DNA from: Leclercia pneumoniae
GTDB lineage: Bacteria; Pseudomonadota; Gammaproteobacteria; Enterobacterales; Enterobacteriaceae
Assembly: GCF_017348915.1 (NCBI RefSeq)
Contig: NZ_CP071383.1
Location: 1,736,001-1,800,000 of the forward strand
Length of the DNA stretch: 64,000 nt
Reading direction: 5' to 3'
Below the pieces are notes generated by a model. It searched no databases. It saw nothing but the letters and a program-made list of their open reading frames with translations, and was not told the origin of the DNA. Shown piece after piece: positions 25,637-34,304 of this stretch. Within the stretch, counting starts at the first letter, position 1. Every line of letters starts with the position of its first letter. The position numbers were made by a program, and so were the translations under genes.

Positions 25637-26092
25637 ATGTTCAAACTATTCAGACGCAATATCGCTTCTGCGAAGATGAGGAAGTACATAGCTCATTGGA
25701 TGGAAGTAATGTCGCTTACATTCAGAAATTCTATGGCAGGAAATTATATTGACCAGAAGGATTTAGACAGAATTAGCCTTGTTATTATTAGTACTGCAAT
25801 CGCTGAGGAAAAAGTTTGTAGTGGCACAATCATGACGTGTGTTGCTGATGTGGCGTCTAGAGCAGGTATGACTGAGGAAGATTTGAGCTATCTTCCGTAT
25901 CAGGTGCTTGCCATAACGAAAGGGGTGAAAGGCCGTTCCCCATTAGAGTCTAAGAAAGGTATGCTTGGACTCATTTCACCTGGTTATGAGTTTTCTGATC
26001 AGGACACAGGATGGTTTGATACTAATATTGAAATCATAACTAAACAGCTTAAAAATGATCTTCGCAGCGTAGTTAACACGCTGCAAGATTAA
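25637..26092 (+). CDS. Orphan hypothetical protein (possible moron)
   Basis: 151 residues, MFKLFRRNIASAKMRKYIAHWMEVMSLTFRNSMAGNYIDQKDLDRISLVIISTAIAEEKVC..., starting behind GGAG at 25628 (an upstream in-frame ATG at 25625 is less well placed). No membrane helix. The centre looks helical and the composition is more AT-rich than neighbouring genes. An 85-bp gap before it could hold its own promoter. No family recognised. Located between lysis and packaging genes, a common site for lysogen-expressed cargo. Confidence 0.7.
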   Translation: MFKLFRRNIASAKMRKYIAHWMEVMSLTFRNSMAGNYIDQKDLDRISLVIISTAIAEEKVCSGTIMTCVADVASRAGMTEEDLSYLPYQVLAITKGVKGRSPLESKKGMLGLISPGYEFSDQDTGWFDTNIEIITKQLKNDLRSVVNTLQD

Positions 26093-26307
26093 TTCATTTG
26101 GCGCGTATGATTTCATAACCCTCTTCGGGGTGGTTGCCATTAGTGTATGTATTACCGCAGGCATTCACTGAGTGCCTGTGATAATGTCGAATTTGAGGGG
26201 GAACAGCCAAGGCTGATTGGCATGACCGGTCGTTCTTGTGGCACCACAGACCTAGATCGTTAAGCCGCAAAGCTGGAGATCAGCACCAGCCACCTCAACC
26301 CATCCAA
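26093..26307. other. Non-coding gap before HNH gene
   Basis: About 215 bases with no supported gene. Several short inverted repeats occur (for example around 26205-26300), consistent with structured RNA or part of a packaging region. Confidence 0.35.
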
Positions 26308-26334
26308 GCCACTGGTATCCGCCGGTGGCTTTTT
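26308..26334 (+). terminator. Rho-independent terminator before HNH gene
   Basis: GCCACTGG-tatccg-CCGGTGGC-type stem (one wobble) followed by TTTTTA. Q-modified polymerase would read through it. Confidence 0.7.
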
Positions 26335-26348
26335 ATTTGGATTTTCTC

Positions 26349-26699
26349 ATGCCGCCACGCACACCAAAGGCCTGTCGCGTTCGCGGCTGCCGCTTGACAA
26401 CCACTGACCCATCAGGCTACTGCGAATCCCACGAAGGCGAAGGCTGGCGACAGTATAAGCCTGGACAAACCAGACACCAGCGAGGATACGGTACCAAATG
26501 GGAGATCATCCGCGCCCGCATACTGAAGAGAGATAACGGTCTCTGTCAGGATCACCTTACAGATGGCGTGGCGAAGCCAGCCTCCTGTGTTGACCACATC
26601 AAGCCCAAGGCTCAGGGCGGAACCGACGATGACTCGAACCTGCAAAGCCTGTGCTGGTCATGCCACGCCCGCAAGACCGCGCGCGACCGCATCAAGTGA
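26349..26699 (+). CDS. HNH endonuclease (packaging-associated, HK97 gp74-like)
   Basis: 116 residues from MPPRTPKACRVRGCRLTTTDPSGYCESHEGEGW. The HNH core is 'CQDHLTDGVAKPASCVDHIKPKAQGGTDDDSNLQSLCWSCHARKTA', with paired CxxC-type zinc ligands and DHI. HNH proteins next to terminase are required for specific cos cleavage in HK97-type phages. It lies directly before the small terminase, as expected. Confidence 0.92.
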   Translation: MPPRTPKACRVRGCRLTTTDPSGYCESHEGEGWRQYKPGQTRHQRGYGTKWEIIRARILKRDNGLCQDHLTDGVAKPASCVDHIKPKAQGGTDDDSNLQSLCWSCHARKTARDRIK

Positions 26700-26831
26700 G
26701 AGTGGTTCTCATTTGCATCAAGACAGGGGGGAGGGGGAGGGAAAATCTCTGGCGTCCCCCGACTTCCGGACTGCCCGCCTCCTCGAATTTTTATACCCGC
26801 GAAAAATCAAATTTAACCAGGAGTGTCGCTT
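26700..26831 (+). other. Candidate cos region
   Basis: The 132-bp gap between HNH and small terminase genes is where cos lies in HK97-type phages. It contains a G-tract (GGGGGGAGGGGGAGGG near 26727-26742) and a GC-to-AT transition. The cut sites themselves cannot be identified by eye. Confidence 0.4.
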
Positions 26832-27326
26832 ATGGCTGGAACGGCGGGGCGTTCCGGGCGTCGCCCTAAGCCAACGGCGCGCAAGGAGCTGGCTGGAAAC
26901 CCCGGCAAGCGAGCCCTGAATAAAGAAGAACCGGTGTTCACTCCCATCAAAGGGGTGGCCCCGCCGGATTGGTTCGAAGAGGATGATCTCCCTCTTGCTG
27001 CAATCATGTGGCAACTGACCACAAAAGAATTATGTGGTCAGGGTCTTCTCTGCGTTACCGATCTCGCCGTGCTGGAGCGCTGGTGCATTGCTTATGAGTT
27101 CTGGCGCCGCGCCGTAAAAAATATCGCGGTTGATGGTCTTTCCATCACTGGCGCCATGGGCGGCAAGATTAAGAACCCTGAGCTTACCGCCAAGAAAGAA
27201 CAGGAATCGGAGATGAGTTCTACCGGTTCAATGCTGGGCCTCGACCCCAGCAGCCGCCAGCGTCTGATCGGCCTCGCCGGCCAGAAGAAGACCGACAACC
27301 CATTCCTGAAGATGATTAACTCATGA
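26832..27326 (+). CDS. Terminase small subunit (P27 family)
   Basis: 164 residues starting [30 protein letters not shown] behind AGGAG. The basic 'GRPPKPT...LxGNPGKR' N-terminus and '[18 protein letters not shown]' are hallmarks of P27-family small terminases, which recognise cos and recruit the large subunit. Overlaps the large-subunit start by 4 bp. Confidence 0.93.
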   Translation: MAGTAGRSGRRPKPTARKELAGNPGKRALNKEEPVFTPIKGVAPPDWFEEDDLPLAAIMWQLTTKELCGQGLLCVTDLAVLERWCIAYEFWRRAVKNIAVDGLSITGAMGGKIKNPELTAKKEQESEMSSTGSMLGLDPSSRQRLIGLAGQKKTDNPFLKMINS

Positions 27327-29056
27327 GCCGGAAATCGTACCCCAACGTTAACGCCGCGAATCAGTATGCCCGCAACGTTGTGCGGGGAAAAATCCCGGCG
27401 TGCCAGTTTGTCATTCAGGCCTGCCAGCGTCATATCGATGATATGGCCCAGGAGAAGAGCCGCAAATTCCGGTATCGCTTTGACAAAGACATGGCGGAGA
27501 AGGCGGCGAAGTTTATCCAGCTGCTGCCCCACACAAAGGGGGAGTGGGCGTTCAAACGGATGCCGATCACGCTGGAACCCTGGCAGTTATTTATCGTGTG
27601 CTGCGCCTTCGGCTGGGTGCAGAAAGGCTCAAAGCTTCGTCGCTTCCGTGAAGTCTATACCGAGATCCCCCGCAAGAACGGCAAGTCGGCTATTTCTGCG
27701 GGCGTGGCGCTATTCTGTTTTACCTGCGACAACGAGTTCGGCGCTGAGGTTTACTCTGGCGCCACAACCGAAAAACAGGCGTGGGAGGTGTTCAGACCCG
27801 CCCGCCTGATGTGCAAGCGCACACCTCTGCTGGTGGAGGCTTTCGGGATAGAGGTCAATGCCTCGAACCTGAACCGGCCCGAGGATGGGGCGCGTTTCGA
27901 ACCGCTGATCGGTAACCCCGGCGATGGTGCTTCGCCACACTGTGCCATTGTCGACGAGTATCATGAACACCCGACGGATTCGCTTTACACCACAATGCTG
28001 ACAGGTATGGGTGCCCGCCGGCAGCCGCTTATGTGGGCCATCACTACGGCAGGCTACAACATCGAGGGGCCTTGTTACGACAAGCGGCGCGAAGTGATTG
28101 AGATGCTGAATGGCACGGTACCGAACGAAGAGCTGTTCGGCGTGATCTACACGGTCGACGAAGGCGACGACTGGACGGATCCGAAAGTGCTTGAGAAAGC
28201 CAACCCGAATATGGGCGTCTCCGTTTACCGGGACTTCCTGTTGAGCCAGCAACAGCGTGCCATCAATAACGCCCGCCAGGCTGGGGTGTTTAAAACTAAA
28301 CACCTCAACATCTGGGTGGCCGCGCGCGCCGCATTCTTCAACCTGGTGTCCTGGCAGAACTGCGAGGACAAAACCCTGACGCTTGAAATGTTCGAAGGGC
28401 AGCCATGCGTGCTGGGCTTCGACCTCGCGCGCAAGCTGGACATGAACAGCATGCCGCGTCTGTTCACGCGTGAGATTGACGGCAAAACGCATTACTACAG
28501 TGTTGCTCCGCGCTTCTGGGTGCCTTACGACACGGTCTACAGCGTTGACAGAAACGAGGATCGGCGCACAGCGGAGCGCTTTCAGAAATGGGTTGAGATG
28601 GGGCTACTAACCGTTACCGATGGTGCTGAGGTTGATTACCGCTACATCCTTGAAGAGGCCAAGGCTGCGAACAAACTCAACCCGGTTAGCGAGTCACCTA
28701 TTGACCCGTTCGGCGCAACTGGCCTTTCGCATGATCTGGCTGATGAAGGGCTTAACCCCATCACGATTGTTCAGAACTACACCAACATGTCTGACCCTAT
28801 GAAGGAACTGGAGGCCGCGATTGAGTCTGGCCGTTTTCATCACGATGGCAACCCGATCATGAGCTGGTGTATCAGCAACGTCGTCGGCAAATACCTTCCT
28901 GGTAATGACGATGTGGTGAAGCCAATCAAGGAGCAGAACGAAAACAAAATCGACGGCGCAGTAGCGCTGATTATGGCGATTGGTCGGGCAATGCTGAAAG
29001 AACCTGGCGATTTCCTCTCATCTCTTGATCCGGACGACGACCTCTTAATTCTATGA
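27323..29056 (+). CDS. Terminase large subunit (HK97 gp2-like)
   Basis: 577 residues. The ATPase shows a Walker A-like '[14 protein letters not shown]', Walker B '[13 protein letters not shown]' and '[10 protein letters not shown]'. The nuclease half includes '[14 protein letters not shown]' with an active-site Asp. It belongs to the Terminase_1 family, drives genome translocation into the prohead and cuts cos. Confidence 0.95.
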   Translation: MSRKSYPNVNAANQYARNVVRGKIPACQFVIQACQRHIDDMAQEKSRKFRYRFDKDMAEKAAKFIQLLPHTKGEWAFKRMPITLEPWQLFIVCCAFGWVQKGSKLRRFREVYTEIPRKNGKSAISAGVALFCFTCDNEFGAEVYSGATTEKQAWEVFRPARLMCKRTPLLVEAFGIEVNASNLNRPEDGARFEPLIGNPGDGASPHCAIVDEYHEHPTDSLYTTMLTGMGARRQPLMWAITTAGYNIEGPCYDKRREVIEMLNGTVPNEELFGVIYTVDEGDDWTDPKVLEKANPNMGVSVYRDFLLSQQQRAINNARQAGVFKTKHLNIWVAARAAFFNLVSWQNCEDKTLTLEMFEGQPCVLGFDLARKLDMNSMPRLFTREIDGKTHYYSVAPRFWVPYDTVYSVDRNEDRRTAERFQKWVEMGLLTVTDGAEVDYRYILEEAKAANKLNPVSESPIDPFGATGLSHDLADEGLNPITIVQNYTNMSDPMKELEAAIESGRFHHDGNPIMSWCISNVVGKYLPGNDDVVKPIKEQNENKIDGAVALIMAIGRAMLKEPGDFLSSLDPDDDLLIL

Positions 29057-29214
29057 AATCACTTATTACTGATGTTATCGGGCTAACCGGTTTTGGTCTG
29101 CTCACGTCCGGGGTTTACCTGCGGTTTGGTCTGGCCCCGGCGCTCATGTTCTCAGGTAGCATGATGGTGCTTAGTGCCCTGGCTTTAGCCAGAGGGGGGA
29201 AACGTGCTGATTGA
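29053..29214 (+). CDS. Small two-TM protein between terminase and portal
   Basis: 53 residues, [53 protein letters not shown]. Two hydrophobic helices and a basic tail. It overlaps the terL stop (ATGA) and the portal start. Similar small membrane proteins are common at this site in HK97-type genomes; function unknown. Confidence 0.75.
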   Translation: MKSLITDVIGLTGFGLLTSGVYLRFGLAPALMFSGSMMVLSALALARGGKRAD

Positions 29215-30430
29215 TGCCTTATTCCGAAGCGAATCACTGGAGAACCCGACCACACCAATAACGGGGGATGCCATCGATACGGACGGGCTGTTCAGGGCTG
29301 ATGTGTATGTGAGCCCTGAAACAGCCATGAAGCTGGCCGCGGTTTACGCCTGTATTTATGTCCTGTCCTCAAACCTTGCCCAGATGCCGCTGCACGTGAT
29401 GCGCAAGCACAACGGCAAAGTTGAACCAGCCCGGGATCATCCCGCGTTTTACCTTGTGCACGATGAGCCAAACACCTGGCAAACCAGTTACAAATGGCGC
29501 GAGCTGAAACAGCGCCACATCCTCGGCTGGGGAAACGGATACACCTGGGTTAAACGTAACCGCCGAGGGGAAGTGACCGCCCTGGACTGCTGCATGCCCT
29601 GGGAAACCACGTTGATTAATACCGGCGGCAGGTACACCTACGGTCTGTATAACGAAGAGGGCGCGTTTGCCATCAGTCCGGATGACATGATCCACATCCG
29701 TGCGCTGGGCAATAACCAGAAGATGGGGCTGAGTCCTGTGATGCAGCATGCCGAAACGATTGGCATGGGGATGAGCGGGCAAAAATATACCGAGAGCTTT
29801 TTCAGCGGTAACGCGCGCCCAGCCGGGATTGTCACTGTCAAAGGTGAGATTAAATCCGAAGGGTGGGAGAGGCTAAAGAAGGTCTGGCAAAAGGCTGCGC
29901 TAGCACTGCGCAGCCAGGAAAACAAAACGATGCTGCTACCTGCAGACCTGGACTACAAAGCGCTGACCGTATCGCCAATTGACGCCCAGATCATCGATAT
30001 GTCCAAGCTCAACCGCTCCATGATTGCCGGGATATTTAACGTACCGGCACACATGATTAACGACCTTGAAAAAGCCACCTTCAGCAACATCACGCAGCAG
30101 GCCATTCAGTTTGTCCGCTACTCGATGATGCCCTGGGTAACGAACTGGGAGCAGGAGCTTAACCGCCGCCTGTTTACCCGCGCCGAGTTGGCCGCCGGGT
30201 ATTACGTCCGGTTTAACCTTACTGGCCTGCTGCGCGGTACCCCGCAAGAACGAGCCCAGTTCTATCACTTTGCCATTACCGATGGATGGATGAGTCGCAA
30301 CGAAGCACGCGCTTTCGAGGATATGAACCCTGTGGATGGTCTGGACGAAATGCTCGTCAGTGTAAACGCCGCCAACCCAGCGGACGATTTCAAAACCACC
30401 AAAACCGAAAAGGAAAAAACCGATGAGTGA
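29204..30430 (+). CDS. Portal protein (HK97 family)
   Basis: 408 residues with a GTG start at 29204 behind AGAGGGGGG ([21 protein letters not shown]). 'VYACIYVLSSNLAQMPLHVMRK', 'WKALSVSPIDAQ'-like 'YKALTVSPIDAQIIDMSKLNRSMIAGIFNVPAHMIND' and the following region match HK97 gp3-type portals. It forms the dodecameric DNA channel at one capsid vertex. Confidence 0.95.
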   Translation: MLIDALFRSESLENPTTPITGDAIDTDGLFRADVYVSPETAMKLAAVYACIYVLSSNLAQMPLHVMRKHNGKVEPARDHPAFYLVHDEPNTWQTSYKWRELKQRHILGWGNGYTWVKRNRRGEVTALDCCMPWETTLINTGGRYTYGLYNEEGAFAISPDDMIHIRALGNNQKMGLSPVMQHAETIGMGMSGQKYTESFFSGNARPAGIVTVKGEIKSEGWERLKKVWQKAALALRSQENKTMLLPADLDYKALTVSPIDAQIIDMSKLNRSMIAGIFNVPAHMINDLEKATFSNITQQAIQFVRYSMMPWVTNWEQELNRRLFTRAELAAGYYVRFNLTGLLRGTPQERAQFYHFAITDGWMSRNEARAFEDMNPVDGLDEMLVSVNAANPADDFKTTKTEKEKTDE

Positions 30431-31022
30431 TCGCGAGACTCGCTGTTACAGCGGTGAGGTCCGTGCCGAAAAGCAGGGTGAGCAGCCCACGCGGATTATC
30501 GGTTACGGCTCGGTATTCAACAGCCGCTCTGAGCCGCTCTGGGGATTCCGTGAAATTATCAAACCTGGCGCGTTCGACGATGTGTTGGGTGACGATATTC
30601 GCGGCCTGTTTAACCATGATCCCAATTTCATTCTGGGCCGTAGCACTTCCGGCACGCTAAGCGTGGGCGTGGATGATAAAGGCCTGCGCTATGACATCGC
30701 AGCGCCGGATACGCAGACCATTCGTGATCTGGTGCTGGCACCGATGATGCGCGGGGATATCAACCAGTCGTCTTTTGCATTTCGCGTTGCGCACGATGGC
30801 GAGAATTGGTACCAGGACGATGAGGGGATCGTCATCCGCGAAATTAACCGTTTTTCACGCCTCTTTGATGTCAGCCCGGTGACCTATCCGGCTTACCAAG
30901 AGGCCGATTCTGGAATTCGTTCCATGAAAGCCTGGCAGGAAGCGCGCAACAGCGGCGCGCTGGCGCAAGCCATGACCCAACGAATGGCGCGTGAGCGCCT
31001 GCTGACTCTTCTTAACGCGTAA
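30423..31022 (+). CDS. Prohead protease (HK97 gp4-like, S78)
   Basis: 199 residues. 'IIGYGSVFNSRSEPLWGFREIIKPGAFDDVL...FNHDPNFILGRSTSGTL' contains the catalytic His. 'SSFAFRVAHDGENW' holds the catalytic Ser region, and 'LFDVSPVTYPAYQEAD' is the conserved end motif. It cleaves the capsid delta domain during maturation. Overlaps portal by 8 bp. Confidence 0.95.
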   Translation: MSDRETRCYSGEVRAEKQGEQPTRIIGYGSVFNSRSEPLWGFREIIKPGAFDDVLGDDIRGLFNHDPNFILGRSTSGTLSVGVDDKGLRYDIAAPDTQTIRDLVLAPMMRGDINQSSFAFRVAHDGENWYQDDEGIVIREINRFSRLFDVSPVTYPAYQEADSGIRSMKAWQEARNSGALAQAMTQRMARERLLTLLNA

Positions 31023-31031
31023 GGAAAAATC

Positions 31032-32267
31032 ATGAAATTGCACGAACTGAAGCAAAAACGAAATACCATCGCCACCGACATGCGTGCACTGCACGAGAAA
31101 ATTGGCGATGCTACCTGGACTGATGAGCAGCGTACTCAGTGGAACGCAGCGAAATCTGAACTGGACGCGCTTGAGTTGCGTATTGCCCGCGAAGATGAGC
31201 TTCGTCGTCAGGATCAGGACTACGTCGATGACAACGAGCAGGAAAACCGTCATCAACAGCAGCAAGACCCAGCCAACCCGAACGCTAAAACTGATGAACG
31301 TCGCGCTGCGGCATTCGATCGCTTCCTGCGTCATGGCTTCAGTGAATTGACGGCGGAAGAACGTCAGGCGGTTAAAGAACTTCGCGCTCAGGGGACGTCA
31401 CCGGACGCGAAAGGCGGGTATACGGTTCCGACCCAGATGCTGAATAAGATCGTTGATACGATGAAAGCTTATGGTGGCATCGCCAGTGTGGCACAAATCC
31501 TCACCACCTCAACTGGTCAGGATATTACCTGGTCAACTTCTGACGGAACCTCGGAAGAGGGCGAACTGCTGGGTGAGAACAGCGAAGCATCAGAAGAAGA
31601 TGTCACTTTCGGGTCTGCTGTTCTGGGCTCCAAAAAGCTGTCTTCTAAAATCATCCGTGTGTCGAACGAACTGCTGCAGGACAGTGGTGTTGATATTGAA
31701 GCTTACCTGGCGAAACGTATTGGTCAACGCATTGGCCGGGGTGAGGCTAAATACCTTGTCCAGGGTAGTGGTGCAGGCACCCCGGTACAGCCTAAAGGTC
31801 TGATCGCCTCTGTTACGGGTACGGTTAACACCGCTGCTGCAGGCGCATTCACCTGGAAAGAGATGAATGCGCTGAAGCATTCTATCGATCCTGCATATCG
31901 TGGCGGACCGAAATTCCGCTGGGCATTCAACGATTCGACACTCCAGGTCATCGAAGAAATGGTTGATGGTCAGAATCGTCCCCTGTGGCTTCCGGATATT
32001 GCAGGCGGTACCCCGGCCACTATTTTGAATATTCCTTATGTTATCGATCAGGCCATTGATAGCATTGCTGCGGGTAAGAAATTTGCTTTCCTCGGCGATT
32101 TCGACCGTTTCATTGTGCGCCGTGTTACCTACATGACGCTTAAGCGTCTTGTTGAGCGCTATGCTGAATACGATCAGACGGCGTTCCTTGCCTTCCATCG
32201 CTTCGACTGCGTTCTTGAAGATACCGCCGCCATTAAAGCGCTGGTGGGTAAACCAGCAACACCATAA
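31032..32267 (+). CDS. Major capsid protein (HK97 gp5-like)
   Basis: 411 residues. The first ~110 are a charged coiled-coil scaffolding delta domain ('MKLHELKQKRNTIATDMRALHEKIGD...'). The HK97-fold shell domain starts around 'GGYTVPTQMLNKIVDTMKAYGG'. It contains 'KIIRVSNELLQDS', 'NIPYVIDQAID', 'FLGDFDRFIVRRV' and 'AFLAFHRFDCVLEDTAAIKALV' as in the family. Cleavage between the domains is expected near residue 105-120. Confidence 0.96.
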   Translation: MKLHELKQKRNTIATDMRALHEKIGDATWTDEQRTQWNAAKSELDALELRIAREDELRRQDQDYVDDNEQENRHQQQQDPANPNAKTDERRAAAFDRFLRHGFSELTAEERQAVKELRAQGTSPDAKGGYTVPTQMLNKIVDTMKAYGGIASVAQILTTSTGQDITWSTSDGTSEEGELLGENSEASEEDVTFGSAVLGSKKLSSKIIRVSNELLQDSGVDIEAYLAKRIGQRIGRGEAKYLVQGSGAGTPVQPKGLIASVTGTVNTAAAGAFTWKEMNALKHSIDPAYRGGPKFRWAFNDSTLQVIEEMVDGQNRPLWLPDIAGGTPATILNIPYVIDQAIDSIAAGKKFAFLGDFDRFIVRRVTYMTLKRLVERYAEYDQTAFLAFHRFDCVLEDTAAIKALVGKPATP

Positions 32268-32286
32268 TCACAAACTCAGGTTTAAC

Positions 32287-32331
32287 TGATGCCGCGTAAG
32301 CGGTTTTTTTATGCCCGCCAGATGGCGGGCA
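32287..32331 (+). terminator. Hairpins between capsid and connector genes
   Basis: Two stem-loops: GCCGC-gtaa-GCGG followed by TTTTTTT (32291-32308), then TGCCCGCC-agat-GGCGGGCA (32311-32330). The first looks like an attenuator that would lower expression of genes after the abundant capsid. Confidence 0.6.
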
Positions 32332-32342
32332 TGGAGGTCTTA

Positions 32343-32666
32343 ATGCTCCTGACACTGAAAGAAATTAAACGTCAGTTGCGTCTGGAGGAGGATTATTCGG
32401 ATGAAGATTCACTTCTGGAAGCCTTCAGTAAAGCGGTGCAAGCCAGGACAGAAACGTATCTGAACCGAAAGCTCTACGATGCTGTGTCCGACATCCCGGC
32501 TGACGATCCTGACGGGCTTGTGTTGCCGGATGATATCCGGCTGGGGATGCTGCTGCTGGTGACGCATTTCTACGAAAACCGCTCTTCCGTTACTGAGGTT
32601 GAGAAAACGGAAATGCCGCAATCCTATACCTGGCTTGTTGGCCCGTACCGGTTCATCCCGCTATGA
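32343..32666 (+). CDS. Head-tail connector, gp6-like
   Basis: 107 residues from ATG 32343 behind GGAGGTCTTA: MLLTLKEIKRQLRLEEDYSDEDSLLEAFSKAVQARTETYLNRKLYD. The 'LTLxExKxQLRLEEDxxDED' opening is the gp6-like connector family. It forms the ring under the portal. Confidence 0.9.
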   Translation: MLLTLKEIKRQLRLEEDYSDEDSLLEAFSKAVQARTETYLNRKLYDAVSDIPADDPDGLVLPDDIRLGMLLLVTHFYENRSSVTEVEKTEMPQSYTWLVGPYRFIPL

Positions 32667-33076
32667 AGCTTCGCCAGGCGCAAACCAGCGCGAACTATCT
32701 GCTGCCCGATCCTGGTGAACTGGATAAACGGATACTCGTTCGCAAACGGGTCGATGTACCGACTGCTGATTTCGGTACCAAACCGGAATACCCGGTTTCA
32801 TTCCGAACCTGGGCGAAGGTCGTCCAGACCAGCGCGACGACTTACCAGGAAACAGCCCAGACCGACAACGTCATCACGCATTACATCACCATTCGCTGGC
32901 GCAGTGGGATCACCACTGACTTCGAGGTGGTGCTCAACGACCTGGTGTACCGGGTTAAACGGGCACGAGACCTCAACAGTAAACGGCGATTTCTGTTGCT
33001 CGAGTGTACTGAGCTGGGCATCGAACCAGCTTCAACCGGAGGGAGCGGTAATGGCGACACCCTTTTTTCACGTTGA
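32663..33076 (+). CDS. Head closure protein
   Basis: 137 residues. 'DPGELDKRILVRKRVDVPTADFGTKPEYPVSFRTWAKVVQTSATTYQETAQTDNVITHYITIRWRSGITTDFEVVLNDLVYRVKRARDL' matches the SPP1 gp16/HK97 gp7-type head closure fold. Overlaps both neighbours. Confidence 0.87.
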   Translation: MKLRQAQTSANYLLPDPGELDKRILVRKRVDVPTADFGTKPEYPVSFRTWAKVVQTSATTYQETAQTDNVITHYITIRWRSGITTDFEVVLNDLVYRVKRARDLNSKRRFLLLECTELGIEPASTGGSGNGDTLFSR

Positions 33077-33554
33077 TTTTCAGCAGCCAAAAGAGATGCG
33101 GTTCAACCGGGCGCGCGTCCGGCGGGCGTTTACCCACATCGGTCAGCGCCATATGCGTGATGCTCGCCGTCTGGTGATGCGCCGCGGGCGTTCTGAGCCA
33201 GGCGATAACCCAGGCTATCAAAGCGGCCGCCTGGCAAAGTCCATCGGGTATATGGTGCCGAAGGCCAGCAAACGCCGACCCGGCTTTATGACCCGCATCG
33301 CGCCGAACCAGCGCAACGGTCAGGGAAACAGGCTGATCACCGGTGACTTCTACCCGGCGTTTCTGTTCTACGGCGTGCGCGGTGGTGCCAAACGTCGCCG
33401 CAGTCACCATCGTGGCGCTTCCGGCGGCAGCGGCTGGCGCATGGCACCGCGTAATAACTTCATGGTTGAGACGCTGAAAAGAAACAGCCCATGGACACGT
33501 TACTATCTGGCGCGCGAGCTGCGCCTCTCACTCAAACCGGAGAAACGGCGCTGA
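33051..33554 (+). CDS. Phage neck/tail component (HK97 gp10-like)
   Basis: 167 basic residues starting MATPFFHVDFQQPKEMRFNRARVRRAFTHIGQRHMRDARRLVMRRGRS. The order closure protein, gp10-like, terminator, sheath suggests a neck component joining head to tail. Sequence family assignment is tentative. It overlaps the closure gene by 26 bp. Confidence 0.7.
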   Translation: MATPFFHVDFQQPKEMRFNRARVRRAFTHIGQRHMRDARRLVMRRGRSEPGDNPGYQSGRLAKSIGYMVPKASKRRPGFMTRIAPNQRNGQGNRLITGDFYPAFLFYGVRGGAKRRRSHHRGASGGSGWRMAPRNNFMVETLKRNSPWTRYYLARELRLSLKPEKRR

Positions 33555-34114
33555 TGAAACTGACGCCCATAATCGCTACGCTGCGCGCCCGCTGCGCACT
33601 TTTTCAGAACCGGGTGGCCGGTGCTGCGCAGTTCAAGGAGCTGCCTGAAGTCGGGAAGATGATTTTGCCCGCTGCTTATGTAGTACCGGGTGATGATTCT
33701 CCGGGTGAGCAGAAAAGCCTGACCGATTACTGGCAGACGATACGCGAAGGTTTCTCCGTCATTGTGTTCGTCAGCAACAGCCGTGACGAGCGCGGCCAGT
33801 TTGCCTCTTTCGATGTGGTGCATGAGGTGCGCGAGGCGCTCTTTAAGGCGCTGCTGGGCTGGAACCCGGAAGAGGGCGGTAATCCAATCACGTATGACGG
33901 CGGCACGCTTCTTGATGTGAACCGTCACGAGCTGAGTTACCAGTTCGACTTCGTGGTTGAGACCGAGCTTGGCGAGGAAGACACCCGCCAGTTCGACGAG
34001 CTCAACGCGCTTGAAGAGTTCAAAACGTTGTCCATCGATGTCGACTTTATCGATCCCGGTACAGGGCCGGACGGTAAGATCGAACACCACACGGAAATCA
34101 CTCTCCCCACCTGA
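33554..34114 (+). CDS. Probable tail terminator/completion protein
   Basis: 186 residues from MKLTPIIATLRARCALFQNRVAGAAQFKELPEVGKMILPAAYVVP. The pattern of a short N-terminal helix, 'VSNSRDERGQFASFDVVHEVREALFKALLGW' and an acidic end is that of the Mu gp37-type protein placed immediately before DUF2635 and the sheath. It likely caps the tail tube at the head end. Confidence 0.75.
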   Translation: MKLTPIIATLRARCALFQNRVAGAAQFKELPEVGKMILPAAYVVPGDDSPGEQKSLTDYWQTIREGFSVIVFVSNSRDERGQFASFDVVHEVREALFKALLGWNPEEGGNPITYDGGTLLDVNRHELSYQFDFVVETELGEEDTRQFDELNALEEFKTLSIDVDFIDPGTGPDGKIEHHTEITLPT

Positions 34115-34121
34115 GGAAACC

Positions 34122-34304
34122 ATGTTTGTAAAACCCACGAAAGGGCGGGCAGTTCATGACCCCGCCCGCGGCGACCTTTTGCCTGAAGAGGGGCGAAACG
34201 TTGACGAAAGCCAGTACTGGTACCGTCGGGAGATTGACGGTGATATCAAAATTGTTCAGCCAGGCAACGAGGCTGAACCGGTTAAAAAGGCGAGCGCTAA
34301 ATGA
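34122..34304 (+). CDS. DUF2635-family protein (Mu gp38-like)
   Basis: 60 residues, MFVKPTKGRAVHDPARGDLLPEEGRNVDESQYWYRREIDGDIKI, the small conserved 'KPxxGRxVxDPxxGxxLPxxGxxVxxxxYWxRRxxDGDV' protein found just before the sheath in Mu-type tails. AGGAAACC precedes the ATG. Function unknown. Confidence 0.88.
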   Translation: MFVKPTKGRAVHDPARGDLLPEEGRNVDESQYWYRREIDGDIKIVQPGNEAEPVKKASAK

